Positions 34,827-43,380 of a stretch of DNA of 64,000 nucleotides are shown in pieces. The first letter of the stretch is position 1. Each line of letters opens with the position of its first letter. Both the position numbers and the translations under genes were made by a program. The stretch is taken from positions 1 to 64,000 of the forward strand of contig JBBAKN010000001.1 of NCBI GenBank assembly GCA_040403555.1, given 5' to 3'. The stretch is from JAIPAN01 sp040403555 (GTDB lineage: Bacteria > Bacteroidota > Bacteroidia > Sphingobacteriales > Sphingobacteriaceae). The notes below the pieces were generated by a model. The model was not told where the DNA came from and did no database searches. It saw only the letters and a program-made list of their open reading frames with translations.

Positions 34827-36305
34827 ATGAAACGATTTTTATTAATACCCTTATTCACGGGCTTCAGCTTTGCTTTGCATGCGCAATACGCAGGCGATGC
34901 CTTGCGCTTTTCGCAAACACAACCCGGTTCTACAGCTCGGTTTGCCGCTATTGGAAATGCAAATACTGGCATTGGTGGAGATTTAAGCAGTTTTGGTGGA
35001 AATCCCGCCGGTTTGGCTTTGTTTACTAAATCGGAGGCCAACGTAAGTTTTGAATTTAACAATTATAACAATACGGCTAAATACCTTAATGCCTACAGCA
35101 AAGGAAGTCTAGATCGGTTGAACATGCACCAAGGTGGGGTGGTTTTTTATATACCGGCATTTAGGCCCAAGGGCTCTGATTTAGAACAAGGCTGGGTAAG
35201 TTTTACTACTGGTTTAAGTTATAACAGACATGCCGATTTTGGCAATAATTTGCTGTATAAGGGTACTAATCCTAACAATTCTATAGCCGATAACTTTTCA
35301 GAATTGGCAACCAAAAATTATGGTACACCCAGTAGTTTAGCACAGGGTTCTATTGAGCGTATGGCCTATGATTCGTATTTAATTGGTTATGATGCTGCTG
35401 GAGATTATTATTTTCCGGAAACAGATGTAAACAATATTCAAACAAAAAATGAAGAAAGACGGGGTGGCCAAACGCAAGTAAATATGTCTTTTGCTGCCAA
35501 TTATAGCAATAAATTTTACCTCGGACTTAATTTAGGCTTTGCAGGCATAAATTACACTTCAAACAGCGGATATAGCGAAAAGGGCTTTAATGTAACTGAA
35601 AATAGCAATTACCAAGCATCTTTTTTACAAGATCAGGTTACAAGCGGTAAGGGATTTAATGCTAAAGTTGGATTTATATACAAACCCAATGCAACCTTTC
35701 GGTTTGGTGCCAGTTTCGAAAGCCCTACCTGGTACCAAATAGACGATAGCTATACAGAAGTGCTTAATAGCAAATACACCAAAGCAAGTTTAAATTATAC
35801 CAATGCTGCAGAAAATTACAGCTTTGTATACCGTTTACGCACACCACTTAAATTGAGTGGTGGTTTGGGTATATTTTTTGGCAGTGCAGGTTTTATTTCT
35901 GCTGATGTGGATATGATTGATTATTCTACAATCCAATTTAGAGGAACTAACAACTTGGATTTGCAAACCATAACCGACAATAACCAAGATGTATTTGCTG
36001 CATATAAAAAAACATATAATTATCGTTTAGGTGCCGAGTTCAGAATTGATCAAATTGCACTACGTGGTGGATATGGGATACAAGGAAACCCGCATAAAAA
36101 TTTACCCGATGCTAGCCATACAACTAAAACCTATAGTGCTGGAATTGGCTATCGAGTAAAAAACTACTATGCCGATTTGTGCTACCAACAATTAACAAGT
36201 AGTGCTAGCCTAAAGCCTTATACCTTGGCAGATGGATCGGCTCCTACGGCCTTAATTGATGCCAAAAAAACAAACATTTTTCTAACATTTGGGATAAGAT
36301 TCTAG
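34827..36305 (+). CDS. Outer membrane beta-barrel protein, FadL/OMPP1-like
   Basis: A 492-aa outer-membrane protein with a signal peptide (1-19, cut near HAQ). The N-terminal part GDALRFSQTQPGSTARFAAIGNANTGIGGDLSSFGGNPAGLALF (residues 22-66, shown in parts) matches the start of the FadL/OMPP1-like family, with the characteristic NPAGLA motif. Alternating strands fill the remainder, and the C-terminus ends in Phe (IFLTFGIRF), a typical signal for barrel assembly. Members import hydrophobic molecules such as fatty acids. It follows the Tyr-rich lipoprotein closely. Specific cargo unknown. Confidence 0.85.
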   Translation: MKRFLLIPLFTGFSFALHAQYAGDALRFSQTQPGSTARFAAIGNANTGIGGDLSSFGGNPAGLALFTKSEANVSFEFNNYNNTAKYLNAYSKGSLDRLNMHQGGVVFYIPAFRPKGSDLEQGWVSFTTGLSYNRHADFGNNLLYKGTNPNNSIADNFSELATKNYGTPSSLAQGSIERMAYDSYLIGYDAAGDYYFPETDVNNIQTKNEERRGGQTQVNMSFAANYSNKFYLGLNLGFAGINYTSNSGYSEKGFNVTENSNYQASFLQDQVTSGKGFNAKVGFIYKPNATFRFGASFESPTWYQIDDSYTEVLNSKYTKASLNYTNAAENYSFVYRLRTPLKLSGGLGIFFGSAGFISADVDMIDYSTIQFRGTNNLDLQTITDNNQDVFAAYKKTYNYRLGAEFRIDQIALRGGYGIQGNPHKNLPDASHTTKTYSAGIGYRVKNYYADLCYQQLTSSASLKPYTLADGSAPTALIDAKKTNIFLTFGIRF

Positions 36306-36365
36306 TTTGTAAGCTGCCTAAGCTATATATTTTTAGTAAATTTACAGCGTTCTAAAAAACAAACT

Positions 36366-37244
36366 ATGCTTCATAAATATCTGTATATATTCTTATTTAT
36401 GCTACTTTCTGGTAGTGCGCTAGCCTCAGGAATTGATTCTATTGGCGTAGAAAATCTGGAAGGAAAACAATTGATTTTACACCGCATCACCCCAAAAGAA
36501 TCCTATTATTCCTTAGGTCGGAAATATGCAGTAAACCCTGCTGCTATTATTGATTATAACCGAAACAAAGCTTTAGCAATTGGCACACTCGTAAAAATAC
36601 CTACTCAACGCCCTTTCATTTCAATTAGTGCTACGCCAAGTAGTCCAATAGTTTTACCTATTGCTACCGATGACGTGCTCGAATATGCAGTGAAACCCAA
36701 AGAAACATTATTCAGTATTGCTAAAAAATTTGCTGTATCTATTCAAGAACTGAAAGACTTTAATAAACTTAAAACCACATCGTTAAAGGTTGGGCAGGTA
36801 TTAAAAATTAAAGGCAGAGTAGAACCTGTTTTAACTACGAATACGGTTCAGCCAATTGCCGAGAATACCATCTTTAAAACGGACACTACTACCAAAACTC
36901 CCATGGCAGAAAGTGCAGAGCTCGATAGAAAATTACCCGCCGCTAAATATGGCTTACGTGAAATAAAGGAAAAAGGCTTGGCTACCTGGATAGAGGAAGC
37001 TGAATTAGATGCCGGACGTATGTTGGCATTACACCCCAGTGCCCCTATTGGCACCATTATCAAAATAACCAACCCCATGACCCAGAAAAGCACTTTTGCC
37101 AAGGTGGTTGGTAAATTTACCGAAAACGAGTCGACCAAGGGAGTAATCATTGTACTTACCAGAACAGCTGCCGAATTAATTGGTGCAGCCGACAAGCGTT
37201 TTCAGGTGAGTTTAGTTTACGGGGTTCCGGATAATGAGCAATAA
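36366..37244 (+). CDS. LysM repeat and double-psi beta-barrel protein
   Basis: A 292-aa exported protein. Residues 1-20 are a signal peptide (cut near ALA). Two LysM repeats bind peptidoglycan: about 38-80 (HRITPKESYYSLGRKYAVNP) and about 106-149 (YAVKPKETLFSIAKKFAV). A linker leads to about 195-288, where EKGLATWIEEAELDAGRMLALHPSAPIG, GTIIKITN and FAKVVGKF fit an RlpA-like double-psi barrel. Related proteins are lytic transglycosylases or septal peptidoglycan binders; however, the catalytic Asp of RlpA is not clearly placed here, so activity is uncertain. Its last 11 bases overlap the uridine kinase start, so the two genes are translationally linked, although they have no obvious common function. 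Confidence 0.82.
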   Translation: MLHKYLYIFLFMLLSGSALASGIDSIGVENLEGKQLILHRITPKESYYSLGRKYAVNPAAIIDYNRNKALAIGTLVKIPTQRPFISISATPSSPIVLPIATDDVLEYAVKPKETLFSIAKKFAVSIQELKDFNKLKTTSLKVGQVLKIKGRVEPVLTTNTVQPIAENTIFKTDTTTKTPMAESAELDRKLPAAKYGLREIKEKGLATWIEEAELDAGRMLALHPSAPIGTIIKITNPMTQKSTFAKVVGKFTENESTKGVIIVLTRTAAELIGAADKRFQVSLVYGVPDNEQ

Positions 37245-37884
37245 ACCTTTTGTAATTGGCATTGCTGGTGGTAGTGGGTCTGGAAAAACCTTCTTCTTGC
37301 ATTGTTTCTTAAATCATTTTCGTTCCGAAGAGGTTTGCTTGGTTTCTCAAGATGATTATTACATTCCCGTGGGTGAAATGACCGATGAAGAAAACAAACT
37401 ATTCAATTTCGATTTACCCAATACCATCGATGATGCGCTTTTTTTAAAAGATATAAACGCCTTATTAGCTGGTGAAACGGTGTATAAAAAAGAATACACC
37501 TTTAACAATTCCAAGGCTACACCCAAATTATTAGAAATTAAATCGGCTCCAATTATTATCGTTGAAGGCTTGTTTATTCTCCATTTTAAAGAAATTGCCC
37601 AATTATTAGATCTTAAAATATTTATAGATACCGAAGAAGAAATTGCTTTACAACGACGCTTAAAACGTGATTTAGCCGAACGGGGTTATCCCGAAGAAAG
37701 CATTTTGTACAAATGGTTTAACCACGTAGTGCCTGCTTTTAACGCATATTTACTGCCTTATAAACCTGCTTGCCACAAAATAATAACAAATAACACCCAC
37801 GTGGCTGAAGATATTGTTCAAGTCTCAGAAGCTATTTCTCAGGAATTACGTTCCGATATATTGCCTAAACGATTGGGTATTTAG
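37234..37884 (+). CDS. udk: Uridine kinase
   Basis: P-loop kinase that phosphorylates uridine and cytidine in the pyrimidine salvage pathway. The protein is 216 aa, normal length. The Walker A loop is GGSGSGKT at 12-19. The lid and catalytic segments are recognisable: SQDDYYIPVGEMTDEENKLFNFDLPNTIDD in parts near 35-65, and EEIALQRRLKRDLAERGYPEE near 140-160. IIVEGLFILHF carries the Walker B-like element. The ATG overlaps the LysM gene stop by 11 bases. The stop overlaps that of the convergent scoB by 4 bases. Confidence 0.93.
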   Translation: MSNKPFVIGIAGGSGSGKTFFLHCFLNHFRSEEVCLVSQDDYYIPVGEMTDEENKLFNFDLPNTIDDALFLKDINALLAGETVYKKEYTFNNSKATPKLLEIKSAPIIIVEGLFILHFKEIAQLLDLKIFIDTEEEIALQRRLKRDLAERGYPEESILYKWFNHVVPAFNAYLLPYKPACHKIITNNTHVAEDIVQVSEAISQELRSDILPKRLGI

Positions 37885-38537
37885 ATACTCATTTCAGGAA
37901 TTTCTCCCTCAATTACTAGTTTTCCAAAGGTGGCTGCTTTAATTTCTTCTACCGATACGCCCGGTGCCCGTTCTTCTAACTTGAAGCCCCCATTGGGCAA
38001 AATGCTTAATACGGCTAATTCGGTTACTATTTTTTTTACGCACTTCACTCCTGTTAATGGCAAGGTGCAAGCAGGTAACAATTTACTCTCTCCAGCTTTG
38101 TTTACGTGTTGCATAGCCACAATAATATGTTGTGCCGATGCCACTAAATCCATAGCGCCACCCATACCTTTTACCATTTTTCCAGGTATTTTCCAGTTGG
38201 CAATGTCTCCGTTTTCGGACACTTCCATGGCACCTAAAATGGTTAAATCTACTTTTTGAGCCCGTATCATGCCAAAACTCATAGCCGAATCAAATACGGC
38301 CGAACCAGGTAAGGTAGTAATGGTTTGCTTTCCGGCATTAATTAAGTCGGGGTCTTCTTCGCCTTCAAAAGGGAAAGGGCCCATGCCCAATAAGCCATTC
38401 TCTGATTGCAATACCACATTAAAACCTGTTGGAATGTAATTGGCTACTAAAGTGGGAATACCGATACCTAAATTAACATAGGTACCGTCTTTAATCTCTT
38501 GGGCTATGCGTTTAGCAATGCCTATTTTATCTAACAT
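37881..38537 (-). CDS. scoB: 3-oxoacid CoA-transferase subunit B
   Basis: Beta subunit of a succinyl-CoA:3-ketoacid (or similar) CoA-transferase, which activates acetoacetate or another short acid with CoA from succinyl-CoA. The protein is 218 aa. The catalytic glutamate that forms the CoA thioester is Glu46 in VLQSENGLLGMGP. GIGIPTLVANYIP near 24-36 is the family start. MVKGMGGAMDLVASA near 122-136 is conserved. It is the second gene of the pair, 5 bp after scoA, and its stop overlaps the udk stop by 4 bases. Likely for ketone-body use; the exact acid is inferred. Confidence 0.95.
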   Translation of the reverse strand: MLDKIGIAKRIAQEIKDGTYVNLGIGIPTLVANYIPTGFNVVLQSENGLLGMGPFPFEGEEDPDLINAGKQTITTLPGSAVFDSAMSFGMIRAQKVDLTILGAMEVSENGDIANWKIPGKMVKGMGGAMDLVASAQHIIVAMQHVNKAGESKLLPACTLPLTGVKCVKKIVTELAVLSILPNGGFKLEERAPGVSVEEIKAATFGKLVIEGEIPEMSI

Positions 38538-38542
38538 AAACC

Positions 38543-39241
38543 TTATTTGCTACGTGTTGTTCTATTTTCTATGCGCTTCTCGTAATTTGTTCCTTGAAAA
38601 ATACGGTGCACATAAATACCCGGTGTATGTATTTGATCGGGATCTAGTTGTCCTGGATCTACTAATTCCTCCACTTCGGCAATGGTGATTTTACCGGCCA
38701 TAGCCATAATGGGGTTGAAATTACGGCTCGTAGATCTGAAAATTAAGTTCCCAGCCGTATCCCCTTTCCAAGCTTTAATTAAGGCAAAATCAGCTTCAAA
38801 AGCCAATTCTAATAAATATTCTTTGCCCTTAAATACTCTGATTTCTTTACCCTCGGCCACTTCGGTACCTACGCCTGCCGGTGTAAAAATAGCAGGCATG
38901 CCGTAACCTGCGGCTAGACAACGGGTAGCTAGTGTGCCTTGCGGAATGAGTTCTACTTCCAATTCACCACTCAGGAGTTGTTGCTCAAAAATGGCATTCT
39001 CTCCAACGTAGGAAGAAATCATTTTCTTCACCTGTTTTTGGTGCAACATAAGGCCAATACCAAAATCGTCGACCCCGGCATTGTTTGAAATACAGGTTAA
39101 GTTTGTAGTGCCTTGTTTTACCAAAGCGGCAATGCAATTTTCGGGAATACCACAAAGGCCAAAACCGCCAAAAAGAACGGTCATTCCATCTTTTATATCA
39201 CTAATGGCTGCTTCTGCAGAAGATACTGTTTTGTTAATCAT
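38543..39241 (-). CDS. scoA: 3-oxoacid CoA-transferase subunit A
   Basis: Alpha subunit of the CoA-transferase. I use the ATG at 39241 (MINKTVSSAEAAISDIKDG), giving 232 aa; an in-frame ATG 39 bases upstream would add 13 residues with no family match. The family start motif is FGGFGLCGIPENCIAAL at 24-40, and ISNNAGVDDFGIGLM near 48-62 is conserved. With scoB it makes the heterotetrameric enzyme; the two genes are 5 bp apart. A hairpin terminator for the upstream lipoprotein genes lies before it, so it likely has its own promoter, which I cannot place. Confidence 0.94.
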   Translation of the reverse strand: MINKTVSSAEAAISDIKDGMTVLFGGFGLCGIPENCIAALVKQGTTNLTCISNNAGVDDFGIGLMLHQKQVKKMISSYVGENAIFEQQLLSGELEVELIPQGTLATRCLAAGYGMPAIFTPAGVGTEVAEGKEIRVFKGKEYLLELAFEADFALIKAWKGDTAGNLIFRSTSRNFNPIMAMAGKITIAEVEELVDPGQLDPDQIHTPGIYVHRIFQGTNYEKRIENRTTRSK

Positions 39242-39298
39242 ATTTAATCTATGCCCTAAAAATACGAAAAGGAATGGCATCGGGCAGTACCCGCATAA

Positions 39299-39332
39299 AA
39301 AAAACCTGCTAGTAATCTAATAGCAGGTTTTG
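39299..39332 (-). terminator. Terminator after the lipoprotein cluster
   Basis: On the minus strand, AAACCTGCTA, a 9-base loop and TAGCAGGTTT form a 10-bp stem followed by a long T run. It ends the three-gene lipoprotein unit 19 bases past the last stop. Confidence 0.88.
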
Positions 39333-39348
39333 AAAATATTTATTTATT

Positions 39349-39741
39349 TTATTGTTTAGTCATTGTCCAGGTACCGCCATCGGTTGTACTTGGAGTATTT
39401 CCCCAGGTGCCTGTTAAAGTTGCACTTTTAGAATTGAATGGAGAAGTAAGGGACACTTTTGTACCACTACCATAATCTACAATGGTAGAAAATACTCCAT
39501 TAACAACCGTCCAAGTACCAGTCGCGGTTATTTGGCTTTTATTAGCGGCATTATCCATCACATCCAAGGTTCCACCAGATTTAATATTAAGAGCGTAATA
39601 AAAGTCTGCCGTTCCATCGTTAACAACGCCCTCCCATTTGCCTTGTATTGTATAAATTTTATCTTTTTTACAAGAAGACAAACTAATAGATAGTCCAAGT
39701 AGTAGAAATAATAGAAATGAAGTTATTTTCATTGTTTTCAT
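39349..39741 (-). CDS. Small lipoprotein, third of three paralogues
   Basis: A 130-aa lipoprotein. I start at the ATG at 39741 (MKTMKITSFLLFLLLG), which gives a signal and the lipobox SSC (Cys23, followed by Lys-Lys). An upstream ATG in the same frame gives an extension that overlaps the gene before it and has no signal character, so I reject it. The mature part has a run of alternating strands with a lipocalin-like look: IQGKWEGVV near 30, ATGTWTVVNGVF near 72 and GTWTMTKQ at the end. It shares the Gly-Thr-Trp motifs and the Gln-terminal ending with the two genes upstream, four to five bases apart, so the set arose by tandem duplication. Function unknown. Confidence 0.8.
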   Translation of the reverse strand: MKTMKITSFLLFLLLGLSISLSSCKKDKIYTIQGKWEGVVNDGTADFYYALNIKSGGTLDVMDNAANKSQITATGTWTVVNGVFSTIVDYGSGTKVSLTSPFNSKSATLTGTWGNTPSTTDGGTWTMTKQ

Positions 39742-39745
39742 AATT

Positions 39746-40156
39746 TTATTGTCTAGACAATGTCCAAGTACCGTGCATGGTATTTTCTCTAACGTACCAG
39801 GTACCTGCACTCATTAGGCCTGTTTTGGAATCGTAGGTTGCGTTATACACGTAGGTAGAATTAGGATCTAAACGAGAATTATAGGTAATAGATAGCGTAT
39901 TATCTTGTAAAAGCCAAGTTCCTACTCCTTCCACCAAACGACTATCTAGATAAAAATCTACTGTATAATCTGTTTTAAACGTAAAACCAATTGCTGTACT
40001 GCCGCTACCTGCCTCGGTTTGGCTGCCTACCCAACTACCGGTAAGGACTTTGGTGCTAGGTGCTGTAGTTGATTTATTTTTACTACAAGCTATGGGTAAA
40101 ACGCCGCAAGTACCTATTAAAAGTGTGAACAGCATAAGTGATTTTACGTTTTTCAT
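39746..40156 (-). CDS. Small lipoprotein, second of three paralogues
   Basis: A 136-aa lipoprotein with a signal peptide and lipobox IAC (Cys24, then Ser-Lys). The mature part has LTGSWVGSQTE near 38-48, VGTWLLQDNTLSITYNS near 78-94 and GTWTLSRQ at the C-terminus. The spacing of the Gly-Thr-Trp/Leu blocks matches its neighbours on both sides. It sits 5 bases downstream of the first paralogue and 4 bases upstream of the third, so all three are one transcript. Such small lipocalin-like lipoproteins are common in Bacteroidota and may bind small hydrophobic ligands; this is inference. No catalytic residues. Confidence 0.8.
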   Translation of the reverse strand: MKNVKSLMLFTLLIGTCGVLPIACSKNKSTTAPSTKVLTGSWVGSQTEAGSGSTAIGFTFKTDYTVDFYLDSRLVEGVGTWLLQDNTLSITYNSRLDPNSTYVYNATYDSKTGLMSAGTWYVRENTMHGTWTLSRQ

Positions 40157-40161
40157 AGCTT

Positions 40162-40566
40162 TTATTGTTTAGTCATTGTAAACGTTGCTAAACCAGTTTT
40201 ATTAGGCTTAAAACCCCATGTACCACTACTTATTATACCTGTTTTGGCGTCAAAAATTGAGGTAAAGCTGAATTGACTTTGATTTCCAGTGAAAGCAAAT
40301 TCGCCGGTTAATACATCTCCGGTTAAGAGCCATGTACCTGCGCCAACCATCAAATTACTTTCATCGTAAATTTTCAGGGTTTTGTCTGCGTTAAAACTAA
40401 AAGACAAGTAATAATTAGTTGCGTCTCCTGTAACTTTATAATTTCCAACAAATTTTCCGTCGAGGGTTTTTAAGGGTGCGGGTGTATCTTTTTTACACGA
40501 AAATGTAAGCATGCTTAGCCCTAAAACCAGGCAGCTAAGTAGTGTGAGATTTTTTAATGTTTTCAT
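40162..40566 (-). CDS. Small lipoprotein, first of three paralogues
   Basis: A 134-aa lipoprotein with signal peptide and lipobox FSC (Cys24, then Lys-Lys-Asp). The mature part contains LDGKFVGNYKVTGD near 35-48, VGAGTWLLTGDVLTGEF near 74-90, SSGTWGFKP and the ending FTMTKQ. It resembles the two following genes in length, strand pattern and ending, and leads the three-gene unit. No TAnnTTTG box was found before it. Ligand and role are unknown. Confidence 0.8.
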   Translation of the reverse strand: MKTLKNLTLLSCLVLGLSMLTFSCKKDTPAPLKTLDGKFVGNYKVTGDATNYYLSFSFNADKTLKIYDESNLMVGAGTWLLTGDVLTGEFAFTGNQSQFSFTSIFDAKTGIISSGTWGFKPNKTGLATFTMTKQ

Positions 40567-40623
40567 ATTTTTCTAAGTTATTTTCTGTTATAACTTCGAA
40601 ATACATGAAGATATTGTGGACTT

Positions 40624-42981
40624 TTAAAAATAAATATAGGTAATGCCATCGCCACCCCGGTCGGGGTGTTCGTCTTCCATGCGGCTTATTTGGCTATATT
40701 TTTTAAAATACGTACGAATGAGTTTACGCAAAATACCATCGCCTTTGCCGTGTATAATTTTAAGGCTGGGGTAGCCGGCAACTAGAGCTTTGTCCAGTCG
40801 ATTTTCAATTTCATGTAGCGCTTCTTCTCCCCGCATGCCCCGTACGTCCATTTCGGATGAAAAGCTAGACTGGTCGGCTAGATAATTTAAACTGCTTCTT
40901 TGTTTTGCTTTGGGTAGATCTTTAATAGGCACAGCATATACTTGCGTTTTCTTTACAATCGTACGCAATTCGCCAAGGGCTAATACTAGCGTGTCTTTTC
41001 CAACTTCTAATACCTGGGCCAAGGCATCTGATTCAGCTAATTTTACCCAATCTCCAGTTTTTACTTGAGCTGCCGGTAAGGCCTGTTTAGGAGTTTCTTT
41101 AGTAGTATGAGTGGCTTCTTCCGCTACTTTTAATTGTTGCCGCAAGACCTTCGTTTTCTCGGTATCGGCCTTGCTTTGTTTAATTTGCGCAATGGTTTGT
41201 TCTACCAATTTATTAGCGCCTAAAATTATTTGTTGTGCTTCTTGCTTGGCTGTTTTAAGCGCCTGCTTTTTTTGTTCGGTTAAGGTGCTTTGTAGGGTTT
41301 GGTTTTCTTCTAAAAGCTTTTTAAGATGCTGCTCTTGCTGGTTAAAGGTCTGTTGCTTTTTCATCAACAGAGTTTTATCGCGTTCTAAATCCACTAATAA
41401 AGTGTCTACCCGTTTTTGCTGGTAGCCTACTTTTTTACGAGCAGCCTCTAAAATCACGGGCGATAAACCTATTTTTTGGGCAATTTCAAAAGCATAAGAA
41501 CTGCCCGGTTTGCCAATTTCGAGTATATATAAGGGCTTTAAAAGTTTAGTATCGAACAACATGGAGGCATTTTCTAAGCCTTCGGTAGAATTGGCAAATA
41601 GTTTTAGATTGGAATAATGGGTGGTAATAACACCTTTTACTTGTTTCTGATTTAAAGATTCCAACACCGCTTCGGCCATGGGGCCTCCCATTTGCGGATC
41701 AGTTCCGGTACCAAATTCGTCGATAAGAATTAAGGTTTGCGACGTGGCATTTCGAGCGAAATAATTCATTTTGGTAAGATGCGCACTGTAGGTACTCAAA
41801 TCACTTTCTATGGATTGATCGTCGCCTATATCGGCAAATACTTGCTTGTAAACGCCAAGTTTAGAATTGGGGTCGGCCGGAATGAGTAGACCTGATTGTA
41901 GCATGAGTTGCAACAAACCAATGGTTTTCATACATACCGATTTACCTCCGGCATTGGGCCCAGAAACGACTAAAATTCGATGCTTAGCATCTATTTTAGC
42001 ATTCAATGGAACCACTACTTGGCCTGTTTCTTTAAAATTAAGGCTTAAAAGTGGGTGCTTGGCTTGTAGTAAATACGTACTAGGTTCATCCAACAATTCG
42101 GGCATGTGGGCATCTAGGTCGATTGCAAAGAGGGCTTTTGCCCGCACAAAATCAACTTTAGTGAGAAAACCATGGTAAGAAAAGAACAAAGCTGTGGAGG
42201 GCCTTAATTCGGTAGTAAGTTCGGTGAGAATGCGAATAACCTCCCTCCGCTTATCAAATTCTAAATCGCGTAATTGGTTGTTGAGGTAAAAAACCTCTTC
42301 GGGTTCTATGTACACAGTTTGGCCCGAAGCCGATTCATCGTGGATAAATCCTTTTAATTTTCGCTTGTTTTCGGCTAAAATAGGGATACACAAGCGTCCC
42401 TCCCGAACGGTTAAACTGCCATCGGCCACCCAATTATTTCCCTGGGCATGCTTGTAAACTTGATCTAGCTTGCGCCGTGCTTCTTGTTCGGCCTTTACAA
42501 TGGCTTGGCTTAATTCTTGCAGTAATTTAGAAGCATTGGGCTTCATTTTACCGGTATCGTCTAGTACCCGAGAAAGTTTTTCGACTAAACTGGTATCAAC
42601 CGGCAAATGTTCGAACAAAGCCTCTAAAGTGGGGTATTGGTTTGCCCGTTCGTTGAAATAAGCAATGAGTGCAAAAACAGTTTGCAAGGATTTAAGCGCC
42701 TGAAAACATTCTTCTTCCGTTAAAAAAGTCCCTTCAATTTTAATCTTCTCGGCTAAGATTTTTAAATCCAATACATGGTGTATGGGTAGCAGACTATCAT
42801 TTTGGAGTAGGTTTTTAAACTCTTGTGTTTGGCGTAAAAACTTATCAATCTGGTCGAATTGACTCAATACTGAAATTTTTTCCACCATGGCTACTCCCAT
42901 CGGGCTCATGCAATGCCTTTTAAGCAATTCTTTAATATCGGTAAAACCCAGTTTTTCAAGGGCATTAAGTGGATAAATCAT
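40624..42981 (-). CDS. mutS2: Endonuclease MutS2
   Basis: DNA-binding ATPase with a Smr nuclease domain; it suppresses recombination or, in Gram-positive species, rescues stalled ribosomes. The protein is 785 aa, normal length. It lacks the mismatch-recognition domain of MutS. The Walker A motif is GPNAGGKS at 341-348. DEFGTGTDPQMGG near 420 is the Walker B and signature region. A long coiled-coil clamp runs from about 520 to 640. The Smr domain is the last 75 residues, with MDVRGMRGEEAL and HGKGDGILRKLI. The ATG is 8 bases after the stop of the DUF4296 gene, so they are probably co-transcribed. Confidence 0.97.
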   Translation of the reverse strand: MIYPLNALEKLGFTDIKELLKRHCMSPMGVAMVEKISVLSQFDQIDKFLRQTQEFKNLLQNDSLLPIHHVLDLKILAEKIKIEGTFLTEEECFQALKSLQTVFALIAYFNERANQYPTLEALFEHLPVDTSLVEKLSRVLDDTGKMKPNASKLLQELSQAIVKAEQEARRKLDQVYKHAQGNNWVADGSLTVREGRLCIPILAENKRKLKGFIHDESASGQTVYIEPEEVFYLNNQLRDLEFDKRREVIRILTELTTELRPSTALFFSYHGFLTKVDFVRAKALFAIDLDAHMPELLDEPSTYLLQAKHPLLSLNFKETGQVVVPLNAKIDAKHRILVVSGPNAGGKSVCMKTIGLLQLMLQSGLLIPADPNSKLGVYKQVFADIGDDQSIESDLSTYSAHLTKMNYFARNATSQTLILIDEFGTGTDPQMGGPMAEAVLESLNQKQVKGVITTHYSNLKLFANSTEGLENASMLFDTKLLKPLYILEIGKPGSSYAFEIAQKIGLSPVILEAARKKVGYQQKRVDTLLVDLERDKTLLMKKQQTFNQQEQHLKKLLEENQTLQSTLTEQKKQALKTAKQEAQQIILGANKLVEQTIAQIKQSKADTEKTKVLRQQLKVAEEATHTTKETPKQALPAAQVKTGDWVKLAESDALAQVLEVGKDTLVLALGELRTIVKKTQVYAVPIKDLPKAKQRSSLNYLADQSSFSSEMDVRGMRGEEALHEIENRLDKALVAGYPSLKIIHGKGDGILRKLIRTYFKKYSQISRMEDEHPDRGGDGITYIYF

Positions 42982-42989
42982 AAAAACAT

Positions 42990-43340
42990 TTATTGTACAG
43001 CTTTGGGTAGCATGTTTTTACGATTAACTTTGTTTAAATCGTCGTAAATCTGTTTATACATAGAATCTAAAACAGTTGGTTTGCTTGCATAAAAGGTTAA
43101 ACTAGCTTTAAATTCGGTGAGCGAAGTATGGTGTTTTGTAAAAACGTTTTTAAAAAGTTTCCCGGAAAGAACCTTAATTTGTAGCGTATCCGATAAGGTA
43201 CCTAAGTAGGCATCTGCCAAGTGTAAATCTGTTAATACCGCTTTCATTTCGTCGGGGGCCAATACATCTTTAGGCCTGCTGCTTAATGCACAAGCATTTA
43301 GAAAAAACGGGAAGCATAAAAGTAGTATTAAGCGCTTCAT
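42990..43340 (-). CDS. DUF4296 lipoprotein
   Basis: A small 116-aa lipoprotein of the DUF4296 family, which is restricted to Bacteroidota as far as I know. Residues 1-17 are a signal with lipobox NAC (Cys17). The core VLAPDEMKAVLTDLHLADAYLG (26-47, shown in parts) is the family mark; the rest is helical, with FYASKPTVLDSMYKQIYDDLNKV. It lies 8 bases upstream of mutS2, so the two probably form an operon. A TATTTTTG box is 26-33 bases before its ATG on the minus strand and overlaps the transcribed region of the opposite yggS promoter. Function not known. Confidence 0.85.
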   Translation of the reverse strand: MKRLILLLCFPFFLNACALSSRPKDVLAPDEMKAVLTDLHLADAYLGTLSDTLQIKVLSGKLFKNVFTKHHTSLTEFKASLTFYASKPTVLDSMYKQIYDDLNKVNRKNMLPKAVQ

Positions 43341-43344
43341 TTAG

Positions 43345-43352
43345 TACCTTTG
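43345..43352 (+). promoter_or_regulatory. -7 promoter box of yggS
   Basis: TACCTTTG, an exact TAnnTTTG match 28 bases before the yggS ATG. It lies 13 bases from the oppositely oriented box of DUF4296 (43366-43373), so the two start sites face each other. Confidence 0.55.
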
Positions 43353-43365
43353 GCCATTATTTATT

Positions 43366-43373
43366 CAAAAATA
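43366..43373 (-). promoter_or_regulatory. -7 promoter box of the DUF4296 gene
   Basis: Minus-strand TATTTTTG, an exact TAnnTTTG match 26 bases before the DUF4296 ATG, facing the yggS box. Confidence 0.5.
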
Positions 43374-43380
43374 CTGATTA

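Noticed and set aside
34523..35029. A 168-codon plus-strand frame overlapping the end of the Tyr-rich lipoprotein and the start of the porin.
   Set aside because: It runs through two well-supported genes in another frame and has no sensible protein character.
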